DNA from: Sorghum bicolor
Lineage: Eukaryota; Streptophyta; Magnoliopsida; Poales; Poaceae
Length of the DNA: 64,000 nucleotides
Assembly (NCBI RefSeq): GCF_000003195.3
Contig: NC_012870.2
Coordinates: 26,246,202-26,310,201 of the forward strand
Direction: 5' to 3'
The translations under genes were made by a program, and so were the position numbers. Below the pieces are notes generated by a model. That model was not told where the DNA came from. It saw nothing but the letters and a program-made list of their open reading frames with translations, and did not search any database. Of this stretch, positions 10,993 to 22,277 are shown in pieces. Within the stretch, counting starts at the first letter, position 1; each line of letters opens with the position of its first letter.

Positions 10993-11964
10993 ATGAGGGC
11001 CGCTGCGACCGATCCGCCGGCGAGGTCGATGCTGAAGCGGCTGTTCGATCGCCAGCTCCTGCGGATCTCGCCAGCGGATCGTCTACCGTCGGCGGATGCC
11101 GGGGAGAAGGATGACGCGGAGCCGAGCTCCGTGTGCCTGGACGGCATGGTGCGCAGCTTCATGGAGGACGGCGTCGGCGGCGGCGACAAGGCCGGGCACG
11201 GCGGCCGGTACTGCAACTGCTTCCACGGAGGCGATAATTCGGATGACGAGGAGGACGACGAAGCGGCGGCGGCCTCGGACGTCGCCGAGACGATCAAGGT
11301 TGGTACGCTAGTAGCACACCTCGCTCGCTCGGCAAGTGATTTGATTTCTAAGTCTAACCGTGTCGCTCGCGCCGCCGTGGTCGATCAGGGCCTCGTCCAC
11401 TGCGCTACGCTTCGGGAGCGCAACCTCCTCGCCGACGTGTGCGCGCACCTGGAGCGGCACCGCGCGGCGGGGGCGCGCCGGCGCGACCTGCTCCGCCTGG
11501 TGGCCTCGTCGCTCCGCGCCGCGGGGCACGACGCCGCCGTCTGCGTCTCCCGCTGGGACAAGTCCCCGTCGCACCCGGCGGGTGAGCACGCGTACATCGA
11601 CGTGCTCCTCCCGGCGGCGTCCGACCGCGGCGCGTGCGAGCGCGTCCTGGTGGACGCGGACTTCCGGTCGGCGTTCGAGGTGGCGCGCCCCACCAAGGCG
11701 TACCGCGCCCTGCTGCAGCGCCTGCCGCCCGTGTTCGTGGGCAAGGACGACAGGCTCCGCCTCCTCGTCGCCGCGGCCGCCGCCGCCGCCCGCGCCAGCC
11801 TCAGGAAGCGCGGACTCCACCTCCCGCCCTGGCGTAAGCCCGAGTACATGCGCGCCAAGTGGCTCTCCCCCTACGAACGCGAGGCTCCGCCGGCCGACGC
11901 CGCCGCGGGCGAGGAGAAGGACGACGGGGAGGGACCCGGAACCGGAACCGGAACCGCCGCGTGA
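10993..11964 (+). CDS. DUF506 family protein (PDDEXK-like), two exons
   Basis: Exon 1 is 10993-11298 and exon 2 is 11389-11964. The 90-nt intron (GT at 11299, AG at 11388) happens to be open in frame, so an unspliced reading would add 30 residues; spliced, the protein has 293. Removing it joins an acidic segment ending ETIK to GLVHCATLRERNLLADV, the usual start of the conserved domain. Family signatures are visible: CNCF followed by an acidic run in exon 1, then YIDVLL, RVLVDADFRSAFEVARPTKA, LPPVFVGKDDRL, LHLPPWRKPEYM and AKWLSPYER. The family has a predicted PDDEXK nuclease-like fold, and some Arabidopsis members affect root-hair growth; the biochemical role is not established. The start is the first ATG in the domain frame, giving an N-terminus of MRAAATDPPARSMLKRLFDR; MLKRLF at residue 14 could also be used. 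Exon 2 is very GC-rich, which is normal for grass genes. Confidence 0.9.
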   Translation: MRAAATDPPARSMLKRLFDRQLLRISPADRLPSADAGEKDDAEPSSVCLDGMVRSFMEDGVGGGDKAGHGGRYCNCFHGGDNSDDEEDDEAAAASDVAETIKVGTLVAHLARSASDLISKSNRVARAAVVDQGLVHCATLRERNLLADVCAHLERHRAAGARRRDLLRLVASSLRAAGHDAAVCVSRWDKSPSHPAGEHAYIDVLLPAASDRGACERVLVDADFRSAFEVARPTKAYRALLQRLPPVFVGKDDRLRLLVAAAAAAARASLRKRGLHLPPWRKPEYMRAKWLSPYEREAPPADAAAGEEKDDGEGPGTGTGTAA

Positions 11965-12420
11965 CGACAGGGCTCTCTTGCCATTTTTGTCTTGGAGGAG
12001 GGTCTAGCTGCAAAAGCTAGAAATCTCGTCAAAATTTAACTTTTAATTTTGGTGGGGTGGTACGTAATTTGGACTGCCATGTGATGAGTGAGGTTATTAG
12101 TGCAGCGCGAAATGAAGGCGAGAGGTATGTAGTGTAGTGCTAGTTTTTTTTAGGAAGAGAAGTAGTAAAAGAAAATATCGGATTAGCGTCCACTTTTGGT
12201 AATGATGTTTGTTTGTGTAGTGATAAAACTTGCGAAGATGTGATTTGATTATTATTATTATTATTATTATATATACTAAAAACCCAGTGAAAATTGCCAG
12301 TTTTAACGGCTGTAAAAGCTTGCACACTCTTGGATTCTCAGATCTACTACAACCAAAATTGAGCACCGCACAAATTACATATTACAGACTGTGTGTTGTT
12401 TTCTGAAAGGGACAAACTGA
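11965..12420 (+). other. Probable 3' untranslated region of the DUF506 gene
   Basis: The sequence changes from GC-rich to AT-rich right after the stop. There is no second gene. No canonical AATAAA stands out, so the 3' end of the transcript cannot be fixed. Confidence 0.4.
12247..12270. repeat. ATT trinucleotide microsatellite
   Basis: A run of about eight ATT units, followed by 'atatatac'. Confidence 0.85.
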
Positions 12421-13850
12421 GTTTACCTGGACAAGAAAAAGTAGCCTGTCCTCAATAGTATAATCATTTGATTTGGCATATTTCTTTGGTTTTTAACCGG
12501 AAGAGAAAGAGATTACATTTCTCTGACTTTTAGCTTGCAATTTGCAGACTTAGCTTGGGAGGTATGTTGATTGAATGGAAGGAAAATCTTCTGGTTCAAC
12601 TGTTGTGCACGCAATGCTAACTGGATGCCTATATATATAAATATAGCAATAATAAACAAACCCTGCCATGAGATACTGCCTTTCAATTATATTATGTATA
12701 AATAAAAATATGTATAAATAAAAATATAAAGGCCAATTGGGTGTTAGTAGATGCAATTCTTCTGAATTCCAGATTAGGTTGTTGAACTGTCGCCTGGCAT
12801 ATGCTCTGAAATAAAAAATAATATTCTCCAACCTCTCTTGATAAATAAATAAATAAATAAGTAAGTGGATAAATGTAAGAAAAATCCAAGGTGGTTGTAC
12901 TGTGCAAGGCACCCAGCAGGGCAGACCCAGCCCAGGTGCCGGTTGTTGCAAGGTAAAGGGCGACAGCCGCAAGTGGCAAATATTTATCCACGCCCCCATT
13001 CTGGAGGTTCCCTCTAATTTACCAGTATTATCAGTAGACGTCAAAAAAAAAAAACAAAACTGTGTGGATCGGATGGGGTCCCTAAACTTTTTATAAATTT
13101 TAGTTGATAATTTGGGCGCCTAATCCAATCCAAATCTGGATCAAAAGATGTACTGCACTGCCACTGCCACGGCGCCAGGGCTGGTAGTACTACGATAGAT
13201 TCTCTGCCTCTCTGCAGCTTGTGAGGAAGGCGCCAAAATGGAGTTTTCGCCGGTTTCTCCCTCTTATTTGTGTGGCAAACGAAGCAAATTAATGAGCGTT
13301 TGATATTATTTATCTTTCTTGTTTCCGGTCAAATTGGCAGAAGAAATTTCGAGAGTTTTCCTGTAGAAGCTCTGGGCTCACTTGGAAGAGTTCATTCTTC
13401 CTCCTGACGCTGACGTGCTCTTTGAGAGAAATGATTTGTGGCTGAAATTAATTCTCTAGGATCCGCTAAGGAATTGTTTGGCAGCCCTCACTTCTGCTCA
13501 ACCAAATAACAAAAAAAGAATTACATAGATTCTAATAAAACTAGACAAGAATTACTTCTCAATTTACATTAAAAGACGGCTAAGCTAAATTTAGGAGAAA
13601 CCTTGCTAAACAATTTTATGACGAGAAGAGATTCTACGTAGATTTTGTGAAGTGGTTCTCTTGATCTGTACTAAAACTTGCGATAGTAGTATCCTACCAA
13701 GTTGCTTTGATTTGATACTAATCCTATTCTAAATTTCATAATATTTGATCCTACACAAAATTCCATAATATCTCGTTCCAAAATACTTTACGAGAACAGA
13801 TATAATTAAGTTGTTTTCCAAGTAATTCCACTCAAATGTAAAAAGAGTTG
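12421..13850. other. Intergenic, no gene seen
   Basis: AT-rich with a short AAAT-type run near 12840-12862. The 164-codon minus-strand frame at 12550-13044 has no domain and overlaps another frame; I do not support it. Confidence 0.3.
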
Positions 13851-13855
13851 GCCAC

Positions 13856-16800
13856 TGTCACACCCTGGCTTTAAAAATAAGACCAGAGTCGTCATATGTG
13901 TGCCCAGGAAGTCCACACATATAACCAAAGAATAGAAATATCAGAATCAATGTTATATATAGCGGTAAACATATTTATAATAACACTTACAAAACATCAG
14001 AGTACGCGGAAAGAGTAGCTAAACTTCTTAGGCTCCATTCTTCTCAGGGACGGTTGACTGGGGGCTCCGTACGCCAAGCACTTCTGATAAGCTTCTAGAA
14101 AACTCCATAGCATCTATGTCCTTCTTCTGAGCAGCACTTTACTACACACTGGGGTGTGGGGGAAATGGCAAGGGTGAGTTCATGTCGAACTCAGCAAGCA
14201 CAGACGAAAAGTAATGACATGCAAGACTTAAAACAAGATAAAGCTGACTTGGTTTGACTGCGGTAGCATTTTAGTTGATCACTTTTAATTATGACTATTA
14301 TTAGAACAACCTACTACTAATTATGAGTAGCATAGACCCAACCCTTAATTAGTGTAAGTAGTAATTAGCATCTTTTAAATGACTATCCTAATAATTATAG
14401 TAGTCCAGGGATTAACCCTAATTATTAACACAGGATAGCAATCCTGCCAACACGGAATAGCCATTCCGCCAAAACACGAGGTAGCAACCTCGCCAAGCTC
14501 CATCTCCAAGTATCCAGTGAATCCAATTTGCTCATCAAGTGAGGGTCTGGGCCGCTCGTGACCGTGAGCATGGCTGATATATCAGTTTTACACTCTGCAG
14601 AGGTGTGCACGTTCACTCCAAGTCGTGATTCCCATTTGCCCGGGGTCATGACTCCCCAAAACACTGCCAAGGTGAGCAGGCAGGGTCTCACTACGAGACC
14701 TTTCACAGGGTCCAACTAATAGGATGCCACTCGCAAGTTTTCGCCGGGGTGCTCGACAGTCGATACCCATAGCCATGGCGTACCGATCAACCGACAACTT
14801 AATATTCATTACCCAAGTTACTTCCTCACGCCTACCCGGAAAGTAACACCCTACTAGTGGAGGTCCTGCTAATTAGTCAAGCCAGAGCCATATAGCTTGG
14901 AGCTGCACTGTATGTCCCAGGGGGCCGCTCCCTGACTAAGTCCTTACGGAGAGCAGAGACGGGTATGCCCGGCAAACCGGACCACCAACAGTACCCGCTC
15001 TCTCTGTCACCACCATCATCACGATGCTCGTAAGCATCCAACATCGCCATCACCGCAGTGACCAAAGGTTCAGCACAGTTTAAGCATCAAGTTGAGTAGA
15101 GATCATTACTTGTTTAGGCTTATGTATAAGATGAGTAGAGCAGCTAAGCAAACCTAGTATAGCCTAGTCTACCCATATACATAACCCCAGGTGAACAATG
15201 AATAGTAAGTAAAGCTAGTCATGTCCTTAGGGTTTGCATTCATTGGACACATGCATGTAAAGTAAATGACATTAATGAGTAGGTTCAAAATGATCAAACG
15301 GTGTCTGCACTTGCTTTTATTCCCAGTGTATAACTGCTCATAATTCTTTGGCTTCTATCTTCTGATCTTTAGCTTCTACTGCAACTGTCGGTCCTCAGCT
15401 CCTGGTCTTCACTGTTGACGATCCACACTTCTACTCGAAGCAACCAAGTAACACAAACAGACAAACAAACAATCACGACTAAGAACAAGCATTATTCAAA
15501 AGAAGAGCTTAGAAAGAGCGCATTAAACGACACGGCTTGATGCTACGATCGAGACAACGCAAGAACAATTGAGAATGGAGCTATAGTTAATTGGACACGA
15601 CTTTAGAGGTTCGAAGTGCAACGAAGAAGACCAACTATTCGCTTGATCTATTTTATTTGATGAAAAGAGGTGATAGACTTTTTAGAGAAACAACTCAAAA
15701 AGTGGAATTAAACAAATTATAATTATAAAAAGATGAAGTATAGTTCTAGTCATACTCTATTTATAAATAATTATAGAAATTATTTAAACTATTTTAGCAT
15801 TCAAAGCTTAGAGAATATAAAACGAGTGAGAACAACTTAATTAGAATCACTATTTATTTTCAAAGTTGAGCTGAGCAAGTCATAATTAACAAGGCATTTA
15901 TGTTGATATTATATAATTAATATGATTTATGAAAGATCGGAGATAAACCTAAACTACTTTAAATTCAAAAAGACGTTGAACAAATACTAATCAAAATTAT
16001 CTAAAACAACTTTATATGATCATATTTAAACAAGGCAAATTAATAATTGATAAATACACATTTAAGTTGACAAGTAGTTATAAAAAGATTAATATTTTCA
16101 TATGTTACTTTTATTTAGAAACAAATATGTGCAATCATTAATCAAATTATGTTGAATTATAAAAACCAGAGTTAAACTTTAGTTATATTTTAATTGTAGA
16201 TGATTATATATAATTTAAGCCATTTACGTCTTTGTAATTTTAGAAACATAAAGCAAGTGAGAGCAACTAATCAAATCCTAACATGTGTCGCATTTATACT
16301 AAACAAGTTATAACTAATAAAGAATCATTTAAGTTGATATTAATAATGTTACCATTTATTTATTTATAAAAGATCTAAATTATAAATATAAGTTACTTTT
16401 AATCCAAAAAGACATTAGATAAATATTAACCAGATTAATTACATGGTTCATATTTAACTAAACAAACTATAATTAATAAAGACACACTAAAGTTGATGTT
16501 AATCAAGTTTATTATCCATAAGAGATTGGAGATAAACCTAAATTACTTTTAATTAATTAAAAGAGGCGCTCAATAAAATTTAATCAAATTAATATTTAAA
16601 TTATAAATTTCAAACATGTGAGACTTGCTAAACACCACCATTAACATATAGGTTTGGTCGACACGATCTCACACAACGAGAACCAAAATACAACCCTAGG
16701 TGGCTTTTAATTAGAAAGTTATAAAATAAATATTAAACAAATTATATTTAAATTAATAATAAATTTATAAACGAGTCACATAATAAGTGTTTGCGCTACT

Positions 16801-18101
16801 GCATAGAACACAACGACACGAATCTAACACGACTAGAACGACTCGAATCGGAATCAGAATGATTAAATGATAAAGAATTAAAGGACAGTGGCAAACTTGT
16901 AAATACCCTTTCTCCTACCTCTGTTCATGTTCGTCACGAACGCAACCACCAGGCTGAGTTGCTGCAAGGCGCAGGGAAGAGGAGAGGCTCCAGCAGGGGC
17001 CTAGGCGTCCGGTTGAGTGGCACGGGGCTGTGCAGCGCAAGAGCCACGTGGGCTGGGGCAGGGGAGGCTCGACGTCTACTACCATGGCTGAGCAGCGACA
17101 GACGGCGGCGGCGTTGCTGCTTGCAGCGTGACGCGTGGGACGAGTGGCGAGACGTGAGGCCATGGGCACAGGGCGGCTTCACGGGGCTAGCTGCAGGCGC
17201 AGGGTTGCCGGTGGTAGCGCACAAGGTCACGGTGGCCGGAAACGAAGAAGATGGTTGCGTCCATGGAGCTTTTCACCGGAAAAGAGAAAGAAGAGATTAG
17301 GGAAACGAACGGATACGGATTCACGAAAGGAACGGCGTGCCGGTGTAGAGAAGATCGAGACGAACCTGAAGGTGGTGACGGTTTTCGCAGGGGACGACGG
17401 AGACGGCCGGAAAAGCTCGCCGAACTTTCACCGGAGAAGTTCGCCGGAAGTGAGATCCAAAACTTCGGCGATGGATCTGCGGGGATACGAGCGGCGGCTC
17501 GGAATAAGGGTTGTACTTCTGGAATCAGCGCGTCGAGGGCTACGTCGGCATATATATAGGTCTAGGGTTTGAAAAAGTTTCGGAATTTCTTAATTTTGGG
17601 ATTTTAAAATAAATCATTTTCACTTCCAAAATAATTCCAGAAAAAGCTGAAATCATTTTAAATCCCTGAAAAATATTTCCAAAATTCTAAAAATAAAAGG
17701 AAAACTTTTAGAGATATTTTGAGAGTTGATCAATCTAGATAAAGTTTTTGGTGTCCATGAAAAAGAATTTTAGAGCGTCCAAAAATTATATTTTTGCTCC
17801 AAGAAAATGGGAAAAAGTCCTGGAAAAGTTTGAAAATTCTCGGAAAGGATCGATAGTGTCTAAACATGTTTTTTTTAAATCTTAGCACACACAAAAACAA
17901 TAAACTCAAGTAATAGACAAGCATCACATCAACTAAAGCTCATCTAATTAATTCCAAAATATTTGAAAAGCACCATTTTTCTTCTATAAAAATATATAGA
18001 AATCTAAACTATTGTTGGCAAATTTTATCCACATATTAAAACCCTTTATTTTTTTATTGATTTATAATAACAACCCAAAATAGAAATTTTGGGGTGTTAT
18101 A
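13856..18101 (-). mobile_element. Solo LTR, Tekay/Del-type Ty3/Gypsy
   Basis: A 4246-bp block is flanked by the perfect 5-bp duplication GCCAC (13851-13855 and 18102-18106). Read on the minus strand it begins TATAACACCCCAAAATTTC, a one-base change from the TGTAACACCCC start usual for Del/Tekay chromovirus LTRs, and it ends CAGGGTGTGACA. A TATATATA box lies about 545 bases in, followed by a GC-rich leader-like section; both fit LTR structure. No gag, pol, PBS or PPT is present, and only one LTR copy exists in the window, so this is a solo LTR left by recombination between the two LTRs of a once complete element. Open frames inside it (for example 17135-17572) are incidental. Confidence 0.75.
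17550..17558 (-). promoter_or_regulatory. TATA box of the solo LTR
   Basis: 'CTATATATAT' on the minus strand, followed by a GC-rich stretch that resembles an LTR R/U5 leader. It marks the minus strand as the sense strand of this LTR. It could still drive outward transcription. Confidence 0.45.
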
Positions 18102-18106
18102 GCCAC

Positions 18107-18487
18107 TTAGATTTATTTCTAACCATCGGCAGATCAAATCGCCGGAGGTATCATTGTGACGGCCCCGATCTTGCCTAGTCCAACCGTTTCCTCCCACTGC
18201 CCTGCCGCACGATGCTACCGGTGCACCCTCTACCTCCGCCACTACCCTCACGCGTGGCACCAACATTATTTGGTCCGGTCTTATTTTTCTTCTAAATTAA
18301 ACCTACCGGAGTGAGAGAAGAGAAACCATTCAGCACAAAAATCCTAACCAAAAGCTAATCGAACAACAAAGAGCTTTAGTCGTGTGCTAATTAATCAGAT
18401 GTCTCAAAAAAAAATCAAGTGTTTGATTGCTCCAGAACACACGAAATCATTTACCAATCTCCTAGGAAAAAGAAAATGATTCTACTT
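18107..18487. other. Spacer between solo LTR and MITE cluster
   Basis: No gene or repeat boundary is visible in this 380-base stretch. Confidence 0.3.
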
Positions 18488-18490
18488 TTA

Positions 18491-18735
18491 GGCCTTGTTT
18501 GGATGTAAAAAGTTTTTGGGTTTTGACACTGTAGCATTTTCGTTTTTATTTGACAAACATTGTCTAATTATGGAGTAACTAGGCTTAAAATATTCGTCTC
18601 ATGATTTACAGATAAACTGTGTAATTAGTTATTTTTATTATCTATATTTAATACTTCATGCATGTGCCATAAGATTCGATGTGACGGAAAATCTTGTAAA
18701 ATTTTGGGTTTTTTTTGTTGTATCTAAACAAAGCC
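18491..18735. mobile_element. Tourist-like MITE
   Basis: 245 bp with ends GGCCTTGTTTGGATG and CTAAACAAAGCC and a TTA duplication on both sides (18488-18490 and 18736-18738). Internal landmarks are in reverse order relative to the copy at 3049. Confidence 0.85.
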
Positions 18736-19057
18736 TTAGTGGTGCTCAGTACTACTACTTGTAAATGTTTGCATTGACAGACAGACGAAGCAGGACTGCA
18801 GCTGCAGGTGAAGGGCTCTTTGGTCTGGCTGCGGGACGCCTATGGCGCGCACGGCGACACGCCCAGGTGGTGGCGGGTCAGCATAGCCGCACGCAACCTC
18901 TCAGTGTGCTCTCACCCGTCACACCACACGTACTAGAGCTGGTACGCGTGGGCAGGCGCGGGGGGACCCGTGGTGTCGCGTGGCCGGCGACCGCCCGCGT
19001 GCGCACCACTCGCATTACTGTTACACACAATCAATGCATTAAGCATGCTAGTATGCT

Positions 19058-19292
19058 ACAAGGCTCCAGTTTAGTTTTCAAAATTTCTTTGAGATTCTTC
19101 ATTGTATCGGATCTTTAAATATATATATATATATAATATTAAATATATATAAAAATAAAAACTAATTATATAGTTTGATTGTAATTTATAAAATAAAAAA
19201 TTTAAATCTAGTTAATTCGTAATTGAATAATAATTACCAAAATACAATAAAAATGCTATAATAGTTAAAATTTCATGAAGTAAACGAGGCCA
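19058..19292. mobile_element. Degenerate Tourist-like MITE
   Basis: Same internal order as the family ('agattcttcattgtatcggatctt', 'aaaaataaaaactaatta', 'aaaatgctataatag') but strongly eroded, with an AT microsatellite inserted at about 19117-19135. The right end reads GTAAACGAGGCC. Confidence 0.6.
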
Positions 19293-19316
19293 GGCCACAG
19301 TATGCTAGTATGCTAG

Positions 19317-19558
19317 GGCCTTATTTAGTTCCGAAAAGTGAAAAGTTTTCGGTACTGTAGCACTTCGTTTGTTTGTGACAAATATTATCTAATTATGGAC
19401 TAACTAGGATCAAAAGATTCGACTCGTGTTTTACAACTAAACTGTGTAATTAGTTTTTGTTTTCGTCTATATTTAATGTTTTATGCATGTGCCACAAGAT
19501 TCGATGTGACGGAGAATCTTGAAAACTTTTTGATTTTCAGGCTAAACTAAACAATGCC
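19317..19558. mobile_element. Tourist-like MITE
   Basis: 242 bp with ends GGCCTTATTTAGTTCC and TAAACTAAACAATGCC and TAG on both sides. The interior is well preserved and in reverse order relative to the copy at 3049. Confidence 0.8.
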
Positions 19559-20128
19559 TAGTATTGCTTTTGCTACGGAATGAGCTGCTCTGCCTCGCCA
19601 GTCGCCCTGCGCTGCGCCACCTGCTTCCCTGCCCGTACGTGTTTAATCGCTGCGCCGTTGTTGCCGCTGCACCGTGCATGGGGCAGTGCCGGCCGGCCCG
19701 GGCCCCCTCGCCGCTGCACGTATCGCAGGTACTCTACAGTGCCATGAATGAACAAGCAAAGGGACGGGCCGATCACCGTTTAAGTTAGGCCTGGTTTAGT
19801 TCCCACCAAAATCCAAAAAGTTTTCAAGATTTTCCGTCACATCGAATCTTATGGCACATGTATGAAACACTAAATCTCTACTATAATTGAAATCTTCTCC
19901 AGGTAAATCCCACCTACAAGATCAACGACTCACAACACATGTCATACAGATTAGACGGCCCAGATTAGAAGTATGATCACGACCTTACATCTCTACTCTC
20001 CGCCCTACTCTCCGTCCTCAGCCTCGCGCGTTATCTCCGTAACTCCGTATCTGTATCGCAACTCCGTCAGAAAACCGACCCCGGCCGTGGAGGACCGCGT
20101 CGGGCTGGCCTCCATTGGCGGGGCGGCG

Positions 20129-20253
20129 ATGGGGGTGGGCGACCTGCACAAGGTGTGGGAGGTCCGTGCTCTCAAGACCAAGCCCGACGCGGCCGCCGCC
20201 TGGGCGACGCTCGACCGCGTCGCCAGGCAGGTCCAGCCAATCATGCGCCGCCA
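20129..20253 (+). pseudogene. Captured fragment of a WLM-domain (Wss1-like) protease gene
   Basis: From the ATG at 20129 the frame reads MGVGDLHKVWEVRALKTKP, then VARQVQPIMRR. This matches the N-terminal part of the plant WLM domain, found in Wss1/SPRTN-like DNA-protein crosslink metalloproteases. The fragment stops after about 42 codons, before the zinc-binding HExxH region. The next sequence belongs to a different gene and lies in another frame. The fragment lacks catalytic capacity. Confidence 0.7.
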
Positions 20254-20656
20254 CGCCGGAGGACGAGGACTCCAGCGACGACGACGACGACGACGCCGGC
20301 GCCGCGCCACGCAGGAGCGGCCGCAAGGACCGTCGCCACGCGGTGCGCATCGCGTGGGAGAAGCTGGTCCGGTGGTCCCGCTCCTGGCGCCGCCGCAACC
20401 GCAGCGACGTCCTCGAGAGCACGCGCAAGGTAGGACTCCCACGGACTCTCTGGGCTTGGATTTGGATGCGCGCTTCCTTGCGGGATTTGATTGGGAGAAG
20501 TTGAGTGGTGGGTTTCGCAGGTGATGGTTCTCGGGGGAGGGTCCTTCGAGACGGCCATGGCGGCTCACGTGGCGGCCAATAAGGCCGACCTCGAGGTGGC
20601 CATGCTGCTCCGGGACGACCTCGTCTGCCGGTCCATCAACAACACACATATCAATT
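20254..20656 (+). pseudogene. Captured fragment of NAD-dependent glycerol-3-phosphate dehydrogenase gene
   Basis: Exon-like pieces at 20254-20429 and 20521-20656 flank a 91-nt GT-AG intron (20430-20520). The first encodes an acidic run then KDRRHAVRIAWEKLVRWSRS; the second encodes VMVLGGGSFETAMAAHVAA and then LLRDDLVCRSINNTHIN. This matches the N-terminus and NAD-binding start of plant glycerol-3-phosphate dehydrogenase, whose motif is normally GGGSFGTA; here the second G is E. The C-terminal catalytic part is missing. A donor-like CAATTG/GTTGGTAA marks where the next captured intron starts. The retained intron shows capture at the DNA level, as expected for a Helitron. Confidence 0.75.
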
Positions 20657-21455
20657 GGTTGGTAACTTCTGCTGCGTGCCTCCTTTCTTGATCCATTTGG
20701 TAGGATACTTTATTAGGTTCTTGTTGCACTCAAAGATCATCTTGAACGAATGGATACTCAGATTATCCAGGAGCAGGGCAGGCTGTTAGACATAGTGATA
20801 TCATCCTGTTATTACGACCAATTAGGCAATGACAAGTTTCAGATTTGGAAAACTAATTTTGTGTGCATTTAGCTGTTACCAACATCAATTTGTGCTGCAT
20901 TCCATCCACATTCCTCAGAGTTCATATTTGTACAAGAAAAATGTAGAGGCAATGTTTCCAATGCGAATGATAATGTGAAAGGAAACCTCATCTGGTTTAA
21001 ATTGAGTAATTGACTTGAACTCATAATGCATGAAAAAGTGTAACTTTACCATTGTATCTTAAAGTATCCATCTCACCAGAGACATGATGTGGCAATTGGC
21101 AAGGTCTTTGGAATGGAGTTTTACTTCTGTTGAAATCCTTACAAAAAACAAATGCAAATCCTGTTATGTTTCAGGACCACGGTTTGTATCACTAAATCGA
21201 TTTTAACTCAGTATTTCGTGACATGTAAGTTTGAGGTAGCGAAATCTGTAAATTTGTTTATTGTACTTGAGTGAGCTTTGCTGTATATTTGTACCTTATA
21301 TTTGGTAACTTTTCTACATAGCATTTGTTAAAACCAAATATGTGTTCCCAAATGAAGTACCGTAATTTTTATATAGACTTTTTTTTGTTAGTGGGGTAGG
21401 TTTGTTTTTTAGTTTTATGATTTATTTTAGTTTTGTAATTTTTTTCTAAATGTCA
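20657..21455. other. Helitron interior without recognisable genes
   Basis: AT-rich sequence after the dehydrogenase fragment, possibly captured intron sequence from the same donor gene. No frame or repeat was identified. Confidence 0.35.
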
Positions 21456-21472
21456 CCGTAGCGTTAGCACGG
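21456..21472 (+). other. Helitron 3' terminal hairpin
   Basis: CCGTAGCGTTAGCACGG can fold with CCGT/ACGG and GC/GC pairs around a GTTA loop and one bulged A. It lies just before the CTAG terminus, where Helitrons carry a rolling-circle termination hairpin. Confidence 0.8.
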
Positions 21473-21773
21473 GTAATATACTAGTATAGATAAAAATAAA
21501 ACTAATTATAAAGTTTGCCTATAAATCGTGAGACGAATCTTTTGACCTTAGTTAGTCTATGATTGGACAATATTTACCACAAACAAACGAAAGTGCTACA
21601 GTAGCGAAATCCAAAAAAAATTTCCCATCTAAACAAGGCCTTAATATTCTATATGCTGAAATTGCACATGAATTTCATATGAGGAGTTAGTTTTTCCATT
21701 TTCCATTTTTCTTCTTTGGAATGCATGAGAAAAAGAGGGGGAAAATGGGATTCTCGTTCATATGGCTTGAGTT

Positions 21774-22002
21774 AGGCTTTGTTTAGTTCCCGAAAACTAC
21801 CCAAAAATTTTCAAGATTTCCCGTCATATCGAATCTTGCGGCACATGCATGTAACATTAAATATAGATAAAAATAAAAACTAATTACACAATTTAACTAT
21901 AAATCGTGAGATCTTTTAAGCTTAGTTAGTCTATGATTGGACAATATTTGTCAAATAAAAATGAAAGTGCTATAGTAAAAATTTTGGGAACTGAACAAGG
22001 CC
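21774..22002. mobile_element. Tourist-like MITE
   Basis: 229 bp with ends GGCTTTGTTTAGTTCCC and GGAACTGAACAAGGCC, after TTA on the left. The internal landmarks are intact. A short 'cctactcgtttggtt' sequence just after it is duplicated in tandem. Confidence 0.75.
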
Positions 22003-22277
22003 TACTCGTTTGGTTGGATTTTGGCCTACTCGTTTGGTTTGGATTTTGAGGGATGGCCTGACTCCTGGAGTAGAAATATAAGAAAGTTTTCTTTATGTTT
22101 GATTTCATAGGAAAAAATATAGAAAGGAACATCCACTCAAACATCAAGTTTTCTTATTTTCTGTAATTTTTTCAGTTTATCCAACACATATTCCTACAAA
22201 ATTATTATGTTTTTCATTTCTCTGTTTTGCATATGTATTCCTAGAATACTACTTTTGTGTTTTCATACAAATTTTTA

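Larger units (their letters stand above)
19875..21484 (+). mobile_element. Non-autonomous Helitron carrying gene fragments
   Basis: The 1610-bp element starts TCTCTACTA and ends CTAG. It was inserted between A and T without a target duplication, which is the Helitron rule (5'-TC, 3'-CTRR). A 3' hairpin lies at 21456-21472, nine bases before the terminal CTAG. Both ends are confirmed by the interrupted MITE around it. There is no Rep/helicase, so it depended on an autonomous partner. It carries two captured gene fragments, from a WLM-domain protease gene and an NAD-glycerol-3-phosphate dehydrogenase gene, placed next to each other in the same orientation. Confidence 0.9.
19788..21640. mobile_element. 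Tourist-like MITE split by a Helitron
   Basis: The left part (19788-19874) and right part (21485-21640) together make one MITE of 243 bp with TTA duplications at 19785-19787 and 21641-21643. The two halves join at an A/T dinucleotide inside the family's conserved 'ttaaatatagat' block, so the empty site can be read directly from sister MITEs in this window. Confidence 0.85.

Noticed and set aside
11308..11858. Minus-strand frames of 157-170 codons opposite the DUF506 gene
   Set aside because: They are shadows caused by high GC content in the real exon on the plus strand.
17135..17572. GC-rich 145-codon frame as a host gene
   Set aside because: It lies wholly inside the solo LTR, overlaps other frames of similar length, and matches no domain.
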